From Tannerella forsythia (lineage in GTDB: Bacteria > Bacteroidota > Bacteroidia > Bacteroidales > Tannerellaceae): a stretch of DNA of 64,000 bases. A model generated the notes under the pieces. That model searched no databases and was not told where the DNA came from. It saw only the letters and a list, made by a program, of their open reading frames with translations. Positions 9,214 to 17,583 of the stretch are shown here, one piece after another. The DNA lies in contig NZ_JUET01000058.1 of NCBI RefSeq assembly GCF_001006485.1, forward strand, positions 186,001-250,000, written 5' to 3'. The position numbers and the translations under genes are program-made. Numbering within the stretch: the stretch's first letter is position 1; each line of letters opens with the position of its first letter.

Positions 9214-10827
9214 TTACAGATTCAGCTGCATCCCTTTCGGGTACTTCACGCTGTAACTGATCTGATAGCTTTTCGTCTCGCCCGGTTGAAACGTATCTTC
9301 CCACGTGAGCACTCCCGTATCCGCCTTGTTCGTTGTCGGCGGGGTTGTTTCTTTCAACAGTTCTACTTCGATATTTTTCTGTGTCGAGATCGGATACTGA
9401 TCTTTGAGCGTCAGTTTGATTTCTTTCTTCTGGTTGTTTTTAACGGTGATTTTGAAGGTGAACACTTGCTTCACATCCGATCCGAAAAGGCGCGTACTGC
9501 TGAAATCCTGCATCTTTTCCCGTTTCACGGAGATGCGCTGATCCGTGCCGAGCGTCAGTGTCATGTTCTGCAGCGTACCGGAGCCATCGATATACGTTTC
9601 GCCCAGATACATATCGTCGTACGAGATCATCGCCTTGCCGCTTGGCAGATCCAGCTTCTCGCTTTCCGTCAGTTCGGCGGTGAGGTACGTGCGGGTATCT
9701 AATTTCGGCGCCGCATAGAAGCGGTAAGTGGCGTTGGCTTGCTGTACCCGCAGGTCGATATTCTGTTCTTTGCCATTACCGGGGATGGTGTAGGGCAGGT
9801 CGATGGCATACGTCGTGACCAGCGCATTTTCGTCCACCGTCAGATAGTCGTCTACCGTTGCTTCGGCTTTGGCTGCCGAGGGCTCTTCTGCCGCCATCTC
9901 CATGTTTGCTTTCTCGGCGTAGGTGTTTCGTGCGGACGGCTGGCTACGTAGCATCGGCATGGGAGACCATTCGCGCAGAAACCATGTGTTGAATAGTGGA
10001 GCGACTTGTTCCTTGCCGGGCGCTCCTGTCGAGAGAGTCAGCTTCACACGTTTCCAGTCGACGCCCGTCGTCTGGCGTACCCGTGCTTTCGAGACGATCT
10101 GTACCGGGTGCTCGATCGATTCCACATGCAGATGGTAATAAGGCGACCAGCCGGCCGCGAACGTGCAATAACTCACTGCCAGCCGGCTCTTCATGGCCGA
10201 TGGCGCAGTGAGGCTCAGCTTCAGCGCACCTGTCTCGTGTCCGCCGGCCTTCAGCTCACCCGTGATACGTGCGATGTCCGCTTCGAGGTGTTTCTTTTCT
10301 TCTTCACGCCTGATCAGCAGTGTCTCGATCTCAATGTGCTTGTCCTTGAAATATTCCATGCTTTTCGACAGTTCGTCGAGCGTCATGCCCTTTTCCTGCG
10401 AAGCCATCTTCTGGGTCATGCCTTTCTCTAGTAGTTCCAGCATCTGCCGGTGCACACTCATCTCAATGTCGATCTGCTGCCCTTTCTTTTGATACATCAC
10501 CAGTGAGTCGCGCAACTTCCGGAGCACCGGATCAGAAATATGCTCCGATACATGTGCTGGCACGAACTCGTATGCCGAGATAACAATTCCCGCTCCGGCA
10601 CGTATGTTCAGACTGCCGGCATCGATCTGGGTGCTCAACCCTTCAATCCATACTTCATTCTCGCCTTGCGTTAAGGCTATTTCGGCCGAATGTTTCAGTT
10701 CGGCTCCATGGAAAAAGACCGTTACCTCGTCTAATTTTGATCGGACCGTCTTTCGTTCATTCGCTTGTGTTTCCATCATCATATTCATCATAAAAATCGC
10801 GGTTAAAATAATTCCTGCTGTTCTCAT
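9214..10827 (-). CDS. DUF4140/DUF4139 (MuiA-type) exported protein
   Basis: A 537-residue protein beginning with a hydrophobic stretch and QANERK, which fits a signal peptide cleaved around residue 22. Residues about 30-130 match the DUF4140 N-terminal domain (VTVFFHGAEL), followed by a charged coiled-coil region near 130-200 and the C-terminal DUF4139 domain (from about 220, WSPYYHLHV, to SYSVKYPKG). Proteins of this type are known as mucoidy-inhibitor-A-like, but the molecular function is not established. It is monocistronic, facing folK at its 3' end. Codon use resembles the GC-rich neighbours. Confidence 0.85.
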   Translation of the reverse strand: MRTAGIILTAIFMMNMMMETQANERKTVRSKLDEVTVFFHGAELKHSAEIALTQGENEVWIEGLSTQIDAGSLNIRAGAGIVISAYEFVPAHVSEHISDPVLRKLRDSLVMYQKKGQQIDIEMSVHRQMLELLEKGMTQKMASQEKGMTLDELSKSMEYFKDKHIEIETLLIRREEEKKHLEADIARITGELKAGGHETGALKLSLTAPSAMKSRLAVSYCTFAAGWSPYYHLHVESIEHPVQIVSKARVRQTTGVDWKRVKLTLSTGAPGKEQVAPLFNTWFLREWSPMPMLRSQPSARNTYAEKANMEMAAEEPSAAKAEATVDDYLTVDENALVTTYAIDLPYTIPGNGKEQNIDLRVQQANATYRFYAAPKLDTRTYLTAELTESEKLDLPSGKAMISYDDMYLGETYIDGSGTLQNMTLTLGTDQRISVKREKMQDFSSTRLFGSDVKQVFTFKITVKNNQKKEIKLTLKDQYPISTQKNIEVELLKETTPPTTNKADTGVLTWEDTFQPGETKSYQISYSVKYPKGMQLNL

Positions 10828-11199
10828 TTTTTACTTGTTTTTTTAGGTATTCTTAACGTTATGCAAAGTTACACGATAATTTTGAATTTCTTTGGATTAT
10901 TGAATGAATTCTTGTTCTGTTGGATGGTTGGTTTGTTTATGAAGAACGAAAAGGCCTTCGGGTATTTTATTTGTTGTTGAGGTGTTTAGTCGTTGAATGC
11001 TGACGGCTGACTGAAACCTTGCGGTTTATTCCTTACCGCAAAGGAAAACGCAAAGAACCGCGTTTTGTCATTCCGAATGCAGAGAGGAATCCCACCGAGA
11101 AAGAAGGAGATTCATCGCTTCGCTCTGAATGACAAAAGACGATGCAACAATTCAACAACCAACACCCGCGGGGCAACAAACCTTCTGCAGGGATTTGTT
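10828..11199. other. Intergenic stretch with one repeat A copy
   Basis: No credible gene is seen. The stretch holds the promoter side of the DUF4139 gene, a 73-base repeat A element (11064-11136), a short CTTGCGGTTTATTCC/TACCGCAAAGG-like inverted segment near 11018-11044, and then the direct-repeat copy starting at 11200. Confidence 0.6.
11064..11136. repeat. Interspersed repeat A, copy 1
   Basis: A 73-base element bounded by exact inverted ends TTTGTCATTC (11064-11073) and GAATGACAAA (11127-11136), with an interior including GAGGAATCCC and GGAGATTC. Similar elements lie at 30246, 56298, 56602 and 63516. It carries no coding capacity, so it resembles a MITE or REP-type palindromic unit. Confidence 0.8.
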
Positions 11200-11349
11200 C
11201 TTCGTTTTTCGCTTCTTGATCGTTTACGTATGACAAAAAAATGTTTTCTTTGCAGGAAGAATAACAACGAACGAGAACATGAAACACAGACATTCATTCG
11301 TGGGGCAGGGCTATATGCTGCCATTTGTGCTGATTACTTTTTTCTTTTT
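11200..11349 (+). repeat. Direct repeat flanking the TonB receptor, left copy
   Basis: About 150 bases that match 14071-14221 at roughly 90 percent identity by eye, including CTTCGTTTTTCGCTTCTT, the segment GTTTACGTATGACAAAAAAATG and the start of an MFS gene. The similarity stops abruptly after the TTTCTTTTT run, about 17 bases before the stop of the oppositely oriented receptor gene. Confidence 0.88.
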
Positions 11350-11371
11350 TTCAATTGTAATCCTTTCATAG
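11279..11371 (+). pseudogene. Truncated duplicate of the MFS transporter start
   Basis: ATG at 11279 begins MKHRHSFVGQGYMLPF and continues FVLITFFFF, matching 23 of the first 24 residues of the complete transporter at 14151 (one Phe/Leu change). After that the similarity is lost and a stop follows at 11369-11371. It keeps the same upstream sequence as the intact gene, so this is a decapitated copy, not a chance match. Its frame runs into the 3' end of the receptor gene on the other strand. Confidence 0.85.
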
Positions 11372-13669
11372 ATGAAATATGGCTGAAAGCGTAATATTTC
11401 TCCCGGGCTCGGGCAACCATTGAATCGTATTCTCAGCTGCTTTGGCATATCGTTTATCAAAAATATTGTCTATATTCAACTGCAAAGTCCAATTTTTATT
11501 ATAACGATAGCTAACCATAATATTTCCGACAAATGCGGGGTTGAACCACATCTCGTTAGCAAGATCAGCATACGACTTGCTGGAGTAGTCAAATCCGATT
11601 CCCAAACGGAAAAGATGTTTTATCGAATTATTATTGAAAAATATCCACCCAAAAGCCGTATGAACAGGTGAATATGGCAAATAATTCCCCTTCATTTCCG
11701 ATTTTGAAATGGATGTACTGGAATATTCTCCCACCCGAGAAGTTGTGAAAGCATAACCTCCCCGTAAACTGAGATATGTTACGGGAGAGTATGTCACTTC
11801 TGTTTCAAAGCCATCCGAGTTAACCGTACCAACTTGTCCAATCACACTCTTGCCTTCTGTATTCTTTCCCAACTTTTGTACAATATTCGTCTTTCGGATA
11901 TGAAAAGCTGACAATTCGAGTAAAAAAACATCATTGATTTTAGAATGAAGGCCTATTTCATATTGCATTCCACGCTCCGGGGCATATATTTTTCCTGTCG
12001 AACCGGGTTCTATGATATTTCCTTTATTATCAACATAAATATAACTTTTGTCTCCAATAGTCCTTATCGGTCTAAATGAATTGGAAACGGAAGCATAGAT
12101 TCTGTTATTTGCAGCAAATTCATAAATCAATCCGAACTTATATGTCAAGGCATTGTCTGGAAGAATGTATTCTATGCCCTCTTCTGTGACGGTACGATGG
12201 TTGGTCTTATTGTTTTTTACCTTCCTCCTGAATAGATTATAACGCAATGCAAGCATGACGGACCAACGTTTATTCAAAGCAACCTGATCAAACAATGAAA
12301 GAGAATGATAATATTCCTTAACATTTACTCTGTTTGTAAATTTGGCCTCCAAATATCCAGGGTTGGCTATCGGATGATAGATAGACATCGCCGTCGTCGT
12401 GGCAGGTCCTGAAAAATTGCTGCCTTGCCATCTCTGCAAATACATATAAGAGAAATCATGACCGAACGATACAAGATGATTTATTCCCCATGTATCCAAA
12501 CTCCCCTGTATTTCTATTTGATTGCCTATATAATAATTGTCATAATCAAAATGAAACGGCTCACGAATAATTGAATCAATACTGATATACCTTTTTTCTT
12601 TGCCGTTTAGATAATAATGCTTGTAACGTCCGGAAGTTTTGCTTGTCAAATGTGAAAACTCTTCCGACTGTAAGTAACTCAATGTATTATATGATAAGCC
12701 GAATATATTTCGCAACTTCCATTGGTCTGAAAACGTATGTTCCCAGATGTTTGTCGTTGAGAGATGTTTATCATTCAAATGATCATCTACATAGGTGAGA
12801 TTTGTTTTCTTCAGATCGACCCCTTCAGGAATGTCACCAATCGAATAAATTTTCTTTCCGCTTTCATCATATATATCGTTGAAAAAGCGTGGAATACCAG
12901 GATCAGTATGCACTCTGTTATCATATGCTATCGCAGAAAAAGAAAACTTATTCCTGATATTGGGACGAAAATCTAATGCCAGATAGATATTATGAGATTT
13001 TTTGTCGTTTTTTCTCCATCCGTCGCTTTGTATACCGGTATAATCGATTCTAAAATTAACTTTTGACGATAAGGAACCGGAAGCACCTAACTGAGCGGTA
13101 TACGTATTCCAACTGCCGAAAGCGAGCCTTGCATCCATTGAGGCTGTTGCCGACGGCTGGTTGTAAATAATATTAATGATACCGCCAATAGCAGAATGGC
13201 CGATCATTGCCGAGGAAGGCCCTTTGAGTACCTCAATCCGATTAACTCCGACAAATGATGAAGTGGGAGCACAAGAATAAAACTCAGACCTTTCGTCTCG
13301 AATACCATTCGATAACAACACAACACCATTGAGGCCTCTAGTACGAAACATATGAAATCCTCCGTAATTATTCATCACTCTTATCCCGGTCGTTGTTTTA
13401 TTGATGTTGAGCAGATCGGTGATGTTTAGATCAGATAACACCCTGCCTTCGACAACAGACATCGTAAGGGGCATTTCCGATAGTGCAACAGGCAGTTTAA
13501 GCAGACTTGTTTTGCGAATGTGACGTCCAACAACCACATGTTCCTCCAGATGGATAACAGTATCCTTCTCTTCATCGAATTTCAGATTGTTTTCCGAATC
13601 GGTTTGCCCATGTACAAAAGCAAACAGGCATGTCGAAAAAAACAGACATAAAAAAATTTTCTTTCTCAT
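11366..13669 (-). CDS. TonB-dependent siderophore-type outer membrane receptor
   Basis: A ligand-gated outer membrane barrel powered by TonB, most similar in layout to ferric-siderophore receptors. I prefer the ATG at 13669 (MRKKIFLCLFF..., 767 residues) because a signal peptide follows directly and ends near VHGQ; ATGs at 13681 and 13717 are alternatives. The plug domain spans about 45-190 (LPLTMSVVEG, LLNINKTTTGIRV, RTRGLNG, RIEVLKGPSSAMIGHSAIGGIINI), followed by a 22-strand-type barrel with repeated aromatic beta hairpins ending in SAIFHL. The gene is clearly AT-rich (two sampled 60-base lines are about 28-32 percent GC, against about 62 percent in the neighbouring transporter). With its flanking direct repeats this suggests horizontal acquisition. 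The ligand is unknown. Confidence 0.88.
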   Translation of the reverse strand: MRKKIFLCLFFSTCLFAFVHGQTDSENNLKFDEEKDTVIHLEEHVVVGRHIRKTSLLKLPVALSEMPLTMSVVEGRVLSDLNITDLLNINKTTTGIRVMNNYGGFHMFRTRGLNGVVLLSNGIRDERSEFYSCAPTSSFVGVNRIEVLKGPSSAMIGHSAIGGIINIIYNQPSATASMDARLAFGSWNTYTAQLGASGSLSSKVNFRIDYTGIQSDGWRKNDKKSHNIYLALDFRPNIRNKFSFSAIAYDNRVHTDPGIPRFFNDIYDESGKKIYSIGDIPEGVDLKKTNLTYVDDHLNDKHLSTTNIWEHTFSDQWKLRNIFGLSYNTLSYLQSEEFSHLTSKTSGRYKHYYLNGKEKRYISIDSIIREPFHFDYDNYYIGNQIEIQGSLDTWGINHLVSFGHDFSYMYLQRWQGSNFSGPATTTAMSIYHPIANPGYLEAKFTNRVNVKEYYHSLSLFDQVALNKRWSVMLALRYNLFRRKVKNNKTNHRTVTEEGIEYILPDNALTYKFGLIYEFAANNRIYASVSNSFRPIRTIGDKSYIYVDNKGNIIEPGSTGKIYAPERGMQYEIGLHSKINDVFLLELSAFHIRKTNIVQKLGKNTEGKSVIGQVGTVNSDGFETEVTYSPVTYLSLRGGYAFTTSRVGEYSSTSISKSEMKGNYLPYSPVHTAFGWIFFNNNSIKHLFRLGIGFDYSSKSYADLANEMWFNPAFVGNIMVSYRYNKNWTLQLNIDNIFDKRYAKAAENTIQWLPEPGRNITLSAIFHL

Positions 13670-14070
13670 AACATTATTCATATAATAAACAAAAGATTCG
13701 TGTGTCCGCTTATGCATCCGCGCTGATCATCTGCAAAATAAAAATGGCTAACAGAACATATCAGCAGTTGAAAACGGCGAATTTACATAAAAAACGCGAT
13801 ATTTAAGCCAATGGAGATAAAAAAACGAGGAGTGTAGTTTCTCCTTAGCCAATGAACCATTTACGACACCCCCAGAGGTGGTACTTCAAACGTAAGGGGT
13901 GATTATGACCGACCGTTTTAGGTAGAAATATGTATATCTGTCACTTAGCGTGTGACATGAAACTATTTAGGACAATATTGCGTCTCTACGGGTAAACTGA
14001 CTGCCGGATGCTGAAAATCGACTGCTGACGACTATCCCAAAGGATTTTAACCATCCCATACGACTTTTCT
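13670..14070. other. Intergenic stretch between receptor and MFS gene
   Basis: No gene is seen. It contains a CACCCC...GGGGTG inverted pair near 13867-13903 and a TGTCAC-N7-GTGACA dyad at 13939-13957. The composition shifts from AT-rich to mixed toward the right end, where the second direct-repeat copy begins. Confidence 0.55.
13939..13957. promoter_or_regulatory. TGTCAC...GTGACA dyad upstream of the MFS gene
   Basis: Half-sites TGTCAC (13939-13944) and GTGACA (13952-13957) are identical to those of the hcp-upstream dyad, but the spacer is 7 bases instead of 4. It lies about 195 bases before the MFS start. Possible Crp/Fnr-type site, low confidence because of the spacing. Confidence 0.25.
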
Positions 14071-14221
14071 CTTCGTTTTTCGCTTCTTCATCGTTTACGT
14101 ATGACAAAAAAATGTTTCCTTTGCAGTCAAGAACAACAAAAAACGAAAACATGAAACACAGACATTCACTGGTGGGGCAGGGCTATATGCTGCCATTTGT
14201 GTTGATTACTTTTTTCTTTTT
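14071..14221 (+). repeat. Direct repeat flanking the TonB receptor, right copy
   Basis: Right copy of the 150-base direct repeat (left copy 11200-11349). It contains the leader and first 23-24 codons of the intact MFS transporter gene, which continues through the repeat end. Confidence 0.88.
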
Positions 14222-15401
14222 CCTGTGGGGATTTGCACGGGCGATTCTCGACGTGCTCAATCCATTTTTCCAGGAGACATTCCAAATCAACAAGACGCAG
14301 GCATCGCTGATTCAGTTCGTCACCTATCTGGCATACTTTCTGATGGCTGTGCCTGCCGGCATGATGATTCGCCGGTACGGTACCCGTAAAGGTGTCGTTG
14401 TCGGGCTGCTGGCTTTCGGCGGGGCAGCACTGGCTTTTGTGGCGAGTCGTTTCTTCGGGCCATACATCTTTCGGTTTTATCTGTTGCTGTTGTTTGTCAT
14501 CGGTTGCGGGCTGGCCTGTCTTGAGGTGGCTGCTAATCCGTACGTGACATTGCTCGGCGATAAGGAGACGGCTGCCGGACGCATCAACCGGGCGCAGTCG
14601 TTCAACGGGCTGGGGTGTATCTGCGGGTCGTTGCTGGGGGGCATCTATTGTTTTTCGGGCGAAAATCCGAACATCTCGATCCCGTACATAGGTATCGGGG
14701 CGATTGTGTTAGTGATCGCTGTCTTGTTTTCGCGGGTGAGGTTGCCTGAATTTGTTATAGAAGACGAAGGTTCCGCTGCGCGCTCTCGTCCGACGAAAGG
14801 GCTGAGTGCCCGACCGCTGTTTCTTTTCGGTCTTTTTGCGCTGTTCTGTTACGAGATTGCCGAGATCGCCATCAACTCATTCTTTATCAATTATGCGGTC
14901 GAGAATCACATGGTTGAGTGGTTTACCGACTTTATCGCCACGCATTTCGGGATGAATCTTCACCCTAAGTTTATCGCCTCCATCGTGCTGTCGGTCGGTC
15001 TGCTACTTTTTATGCTCGGTCGGTTTGCGGGCAGTATGCTTATGCAACGTATGCGTGCCGAGCAAGTCCTGTTCGGTTGTGCCATCGGGACGGTGACGAT
15101 GACCACCCTTGTGGTGATGGATATGCACGGAGTCTCTTTCGTGGCCTCGATCCTGATTTTCGTTTTTGAATCGATTATGTTCCCGACAATTTTCGCCTTA
15201 TCGATCAAAGGTTTAGGAAGCCTTACGCAAAAGGCGTCAGCTATCTTGATGATGACACCTGTCGGCGGAGCCATCGGTACGGTATTGATGGGAATGGCTG
15301 CCGATATGCACAACATGACGTTCTCGTTTCTTGTGCCCTTGACGGCGTTTGCGGTAATTTTGATTTATGCCGTCGTTCTTTTGCGGAAGAAACCGGAATA
15401 G
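14151..15401 (+). CDS. Sugar MFS transporter, L-fucose/glucose-galactose permease type
   Basis: A 416-residue 12-span proton-sugar symporter of the FHS (fucose-galactose-glucose) family in the inner membrane. The start is MKHRHSLVGQGYMLP at 14151, as supported by the duplicated copy. Diagnostic segments are FFFFLWGFARAILDVLNPFFQ, the loop RYGTRKG between segments 2 and 3, and CLEVAANPYVTLLG with the conserved family motif. The frame extends upstream without a better start. Its body is GC-rich, unlike the receptor gene on its left. The substrate (fucose, galactose or glucose) cannot be fixed from sequence alone. Confidence 0.9.
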   Translation: MKHRHSLVGQGYMLPFVLITFFFFLWGFARAILDVLNPFFQETFQINKTQASLIQFVTYLAYFLMAVPAGMMIRRYGTRKGVVVGLLAFGGAALAFVASRFFGPYIFRFYLLLLFVIGCGLACLEVAANPYVTLLGDKETAAGRINRAQSFNGLGCICGSLLGGIYCFSGENPNISIPYIGIGAIVLVIAVLFSRVRLPEFVIEDEGSAARSRPTKGLSARPLFLFGLFALFCYEIAEIAINSFFINYAVENHMVEWFTDFIATHFGMNLHPKFIASIVLSVGLLLFMLGRFAGSMLMQRMRAEQVLFGCAIGTVTMTTLVVMDMHGVSFVASILIFVFESIMFPTIFALSIKGLGSLTQKASAILMMTPVGGAIGTVLMGMAADMHNMTFSFLVPLTAFAVILIYAVVLLRKKPE

Positions 15402-15525
15402 AACGGGGATTCAGTCTGACAATCAGTCCGGATGAAGACTTTATCGAAAGAATAAAAATCAAAAATAAATACATATCGACGGGTAAAAAACGTTAATACA
15501 TCCCTGCTTCCTCCTCGAAAAGATG

Positions 15526-15533
15526 TATTTTTG
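15526..15533 (+). promoter_or_regulatory. -7 box for the small T9SS-tail gene
   Basis: TATTTTTG fits TAnnTTTG and lies 72 bases before the ATG at 15606. No exact TTTG -33 element is seen. Confidence 0.4.
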
Positions 15534-15605
15534 TCGACGATCCAGGTTATTATTCTTAGTGACATAGAAAGGGTCACGTTATATATTTACATTTATCGAA
15601 ACATA

Positions 15606-15995
15606 ATGAAAACTGCTTTTCACCCATGGATGCTTCTTGTTGTCGTCATGCTTTTAAGCGTGTCGGGAGTTTATGCGTCCGTGATCGTTCCCAACGATGC
15701 CGCGAACCGCAATGTGACGTGGAGCGGCAATCATGAATCGATGGCCCTGGTCGATAACGATGGCAAGGTGTATGCCAGCAGGGCGGGTGAGGCGGAAACA
15801 TCGGCATGGAGCGACTATGGTCGGCTGTACGTTACATCGCCGGTGAAGGAGGTGATTGAAGTGTATGCCCTGACAGGCGTAATCGTTTATCGTGCAATGA
15901 AACAGCCGGGTGAGACGGTCTTCGATCTGAACGTGCCGCGCGGCATCGTCATCGTGAAAGGCTCGTCGGGCTGGGTACGTAAAGTGAAACTCTGA
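15606..15995 (+). CDS. Small secreted protein: Ig-like fragment plus T9SS-type C-terminal domain
   Basis: A 129-residue protein with a clear signal peptide (MKTAFHP..., cleavage after VYAS), then a short piece resembling a bacterial Ig-like group 2 domain (NRNVTWSGNHESMALVDNDGKVYAS), and a tail from about residue 75 (VTSPVKEVIEVYALTG ... RGIVIVKGSSGWVRKVKL) with the pattern of type IX secretion sorting domains. It therefore looks like cargo consisting of little more than the sorting signal. The ATG at 15606 was chosen because it starts the signal peptide. Its role is unknown; it may be a remnant of a larger surface protein. Confidence 0.75.
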   Translation: MKTAFHPWMLLVVVMLLSVSGVYASVIVPNDAANRNVTWSGNHESMALVDNDGKVYASRAGEAETSAWSDYGRLYVTSPVKEVIEVYALTGVIVYRAMKQPGETVFDLNVPRGIVIVKGSSGWVRKVKL

Positions 15996-16047
15996 ATGAG
16001 TTGATTGGATTACTCATGAGCTGTTTAACCTCTTTCCCGATACCGAA

Positions 16048-16824
16048 ATGACAAAGATATATATGGTTGCTTTACTATCGTTTTGTGTATGGATCATCCA
16101 TGCGCAGCACGATCGTAGTGCAACCGTTCTTCGTTCTGCTGCCAAGGGACTGGAATATGAAGTGAAGGCCGGGTTTCATATCGGGGGGGCATCGCCGTTG
16201 CCCTTGCCGCACGAGATACGTGAGATCAGCAGTTATAACCCGACATTAGCCATCCCGATCGAAGGGACGGTGACACAATGGTTGGGTAAGCAGAGGAAAT
16301 GGGGCGTGACCGCAGGACTGAAATTAGAGAATAAAGGGATGATTACTTGCTCGCGTGTGAAGAATTACCGTACCGAGATTATCGGCGACGGGGGAGAGAA
16401 AGTCAGCGGGCGCTGGACGGGATATGTCAAGACTAAAATGCGTACTGCGTACCTGACAATACCTCTGCTGGCTGCTTACCGGCTCGATGAGCGCTGGGTG
16501 ATGCGCGGCGGTGCTTACGTCTCTTATCTGACCGAGGGCGACTTTTCCGGACACGTGTACGACGGCTACCTGCGAGAAGGCGACCCGACCGGTCCTAAAA
16601 TTGAGTTTAAGGACGGGCGGATCGCCACCTACGATTTTTCCAACCGGCTGCGACATTTCGTATATGGCGCTCAAATGGGTATCTCATGGCGCGCCTTCAA
16701 GCATTTCAATACGTTCGCCGATCTCTCGTGGGGCTTGAACGGTCTGTTTAAAAGCGATTTTGAAACCATCTCATTCGCTCTGTACCCCATCTATCTGAAT
16801 GCCGGATTCGGATATGTCTTTTAA
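16048..16824 (+). CDS. Outer membrane beta-barrel protein
   Basis: A 258-residue protein with a signal peptide ending near IIHAQ, followed by alternating hydrophobic beta strands (YEVKAGFHIGGAS, GVTAGLKLENKG, YLTIPLLAAYRL, RGGAYVSYL, YGAQMGISWRAF, LNAGFGYVF) and a C-terminal aromatic residue. This is the PorT-like/OmpA-like small barrel pattern common in Bacteroidetes. It lies 50 bases after the T9SS-tail gene and may be co-transcribed. It ends immediately next to the convergent lipoprotein gene. The precise function is unknown. Confidence 0.75.
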   Translation: MTKIYMVALLSFCVWIIHAQHDRSATVLRSAAKGLEYEVKAGFHIGGASPLPLPHEIREISSYNPTLAIPIEGTVTQWLGKQRKWGVTAGLKLENKGMITCSRVKNYRTEIIGDGGEKVSGRWTGYVKTKMRTAYLTIPLLAAYRLDERWVMRGGAYVSYLTEGDFSGHVYDGYLREGDPTGPKIEFKDGRIATYDFSNRLRHFVYGAQMGISWRAFKHFNTFADLSWGLNGLFKSDFETISFALYPIYLNAGFGYVF

Positions 16825-17508
16825 TCAATTGGCCGCTTTGGTCAAAGTCAGACCGATCTCGATTTTCGTCGATTTTTCCAACAGGTTGGGGAGTTCCTTG
16901 GCTATAAGAGGCTTCGCATAGTCCGGAATACTTTTGACCGATGCCAACAGGACAGGCAGCACATTGCGTAATGCCTTAACCGTTTCCGTGTCGAGATAGA
17001 AGCGGGTAGAGGAACCGTTCGAGGTATAATATACGGGTATCCCGGCCTTAAACAGCACTTTGATAGCAGCCAATTTCGTAGCATCAAGACCTTTCATTTC
17101 CGCGAAAACCTTGTCTGCGTCCGGATGCAACAGGATTTTGTTAGCGACTTTTGTGTTGTATGTCGCATAACCTTTGGCCGCCATCCATTCTTTCGAATCT
17201 TTTTTCTTATATGTGGCTTCAATTTTTCCATCGGCCGTGAACGTAACGTCTTTCAGCCCGGCCTGTACGAGTTCGTTCAGGGTCGGAGTCATCATGGCAG
17301 TCAATTGCTTGACCGTAAGTTTGATCTTTCCCGCCTCAATCACGACATTGTCCGGAGCTTCCCACACGATATCCATCGGCATTTCTTTTACATTCCATTT
17401 ACCCGCCAATTCGAATGGCTTCTTGTCGTCATTTTTGTTACATCCGCTGAAAATGCCCATCGTACATACGAGCATACAGCAATACATTAAAAAACTTTTT
17501 CTCATCAT
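16825..17508 (-). CDS. Lipoprotein, calycin-like, function unknown
   Basis: A 227-residue lipoprotein starting MMRKSFLMYC at 17508; the lipobox GIFSGC places the lipidated Cys at residue 23. The frame is open further upstream, but that part overlaps the patB-like gene antisense and carries no sensible protein. The mature part begins with FELAGKWNVKEMP, a pattern seen in lipocalin/calycin-like Bacteroidetes lipoproteins (DUF4925-like), followed by alternating strands. It is convergent with the barrel gene (stops touch) and divergent from the patB-like gene, with back-to-back promoters. Confidence 0.75.
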   Translation of the reverse strand: MMRKSFLMYCCMLVCTMGIFSGCNKNDDKKPFELAGKWNVKEMPMDIVWEAPDNVVIEAGKIKLTVKQLTAMMTPTLNELVQAGLKDVTFTADGKIEATYKKKDSKEWMAAKGYATYNTKVANKILLHPDADKVFAEMKGLDATKLAAIKVLFKAGIPVYYTSNGSSTRFYLDTETVKALRNVLPVLLASVKSIPDYAKPLIAKELPNLLEKSTKIEIGLTLTKAAN

Positions 17509-17546
17509 TCTTCTGTTTAGAGTTAAACTTGGTTTTTTTATCGGGA

Positions 17547-17563
17547 CAAAAGTACTACATTTG
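17547..17563. promoter_or_regulatory. Back-to-back divergent -7 boxes
   Basis: TACATTTG at 17556-17563 (+ strand, patB-like gene) and TACTTTTG on the minus strand at 17554-17547 (lipoprotein gene) both match TAnnTTTG and are separated by one base. Transcription in each direction would therefore start across the other promoter. Confidence 0.5.
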
Positions 17564-17583
17564 CCGGCAAAAAAAATCTTTTT

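Noticed and set aside
11064-11136. CRISPR-like repeat
   Set aside because: Single dispersed copies with internal palindromes, no regular spacers and no cas genes.
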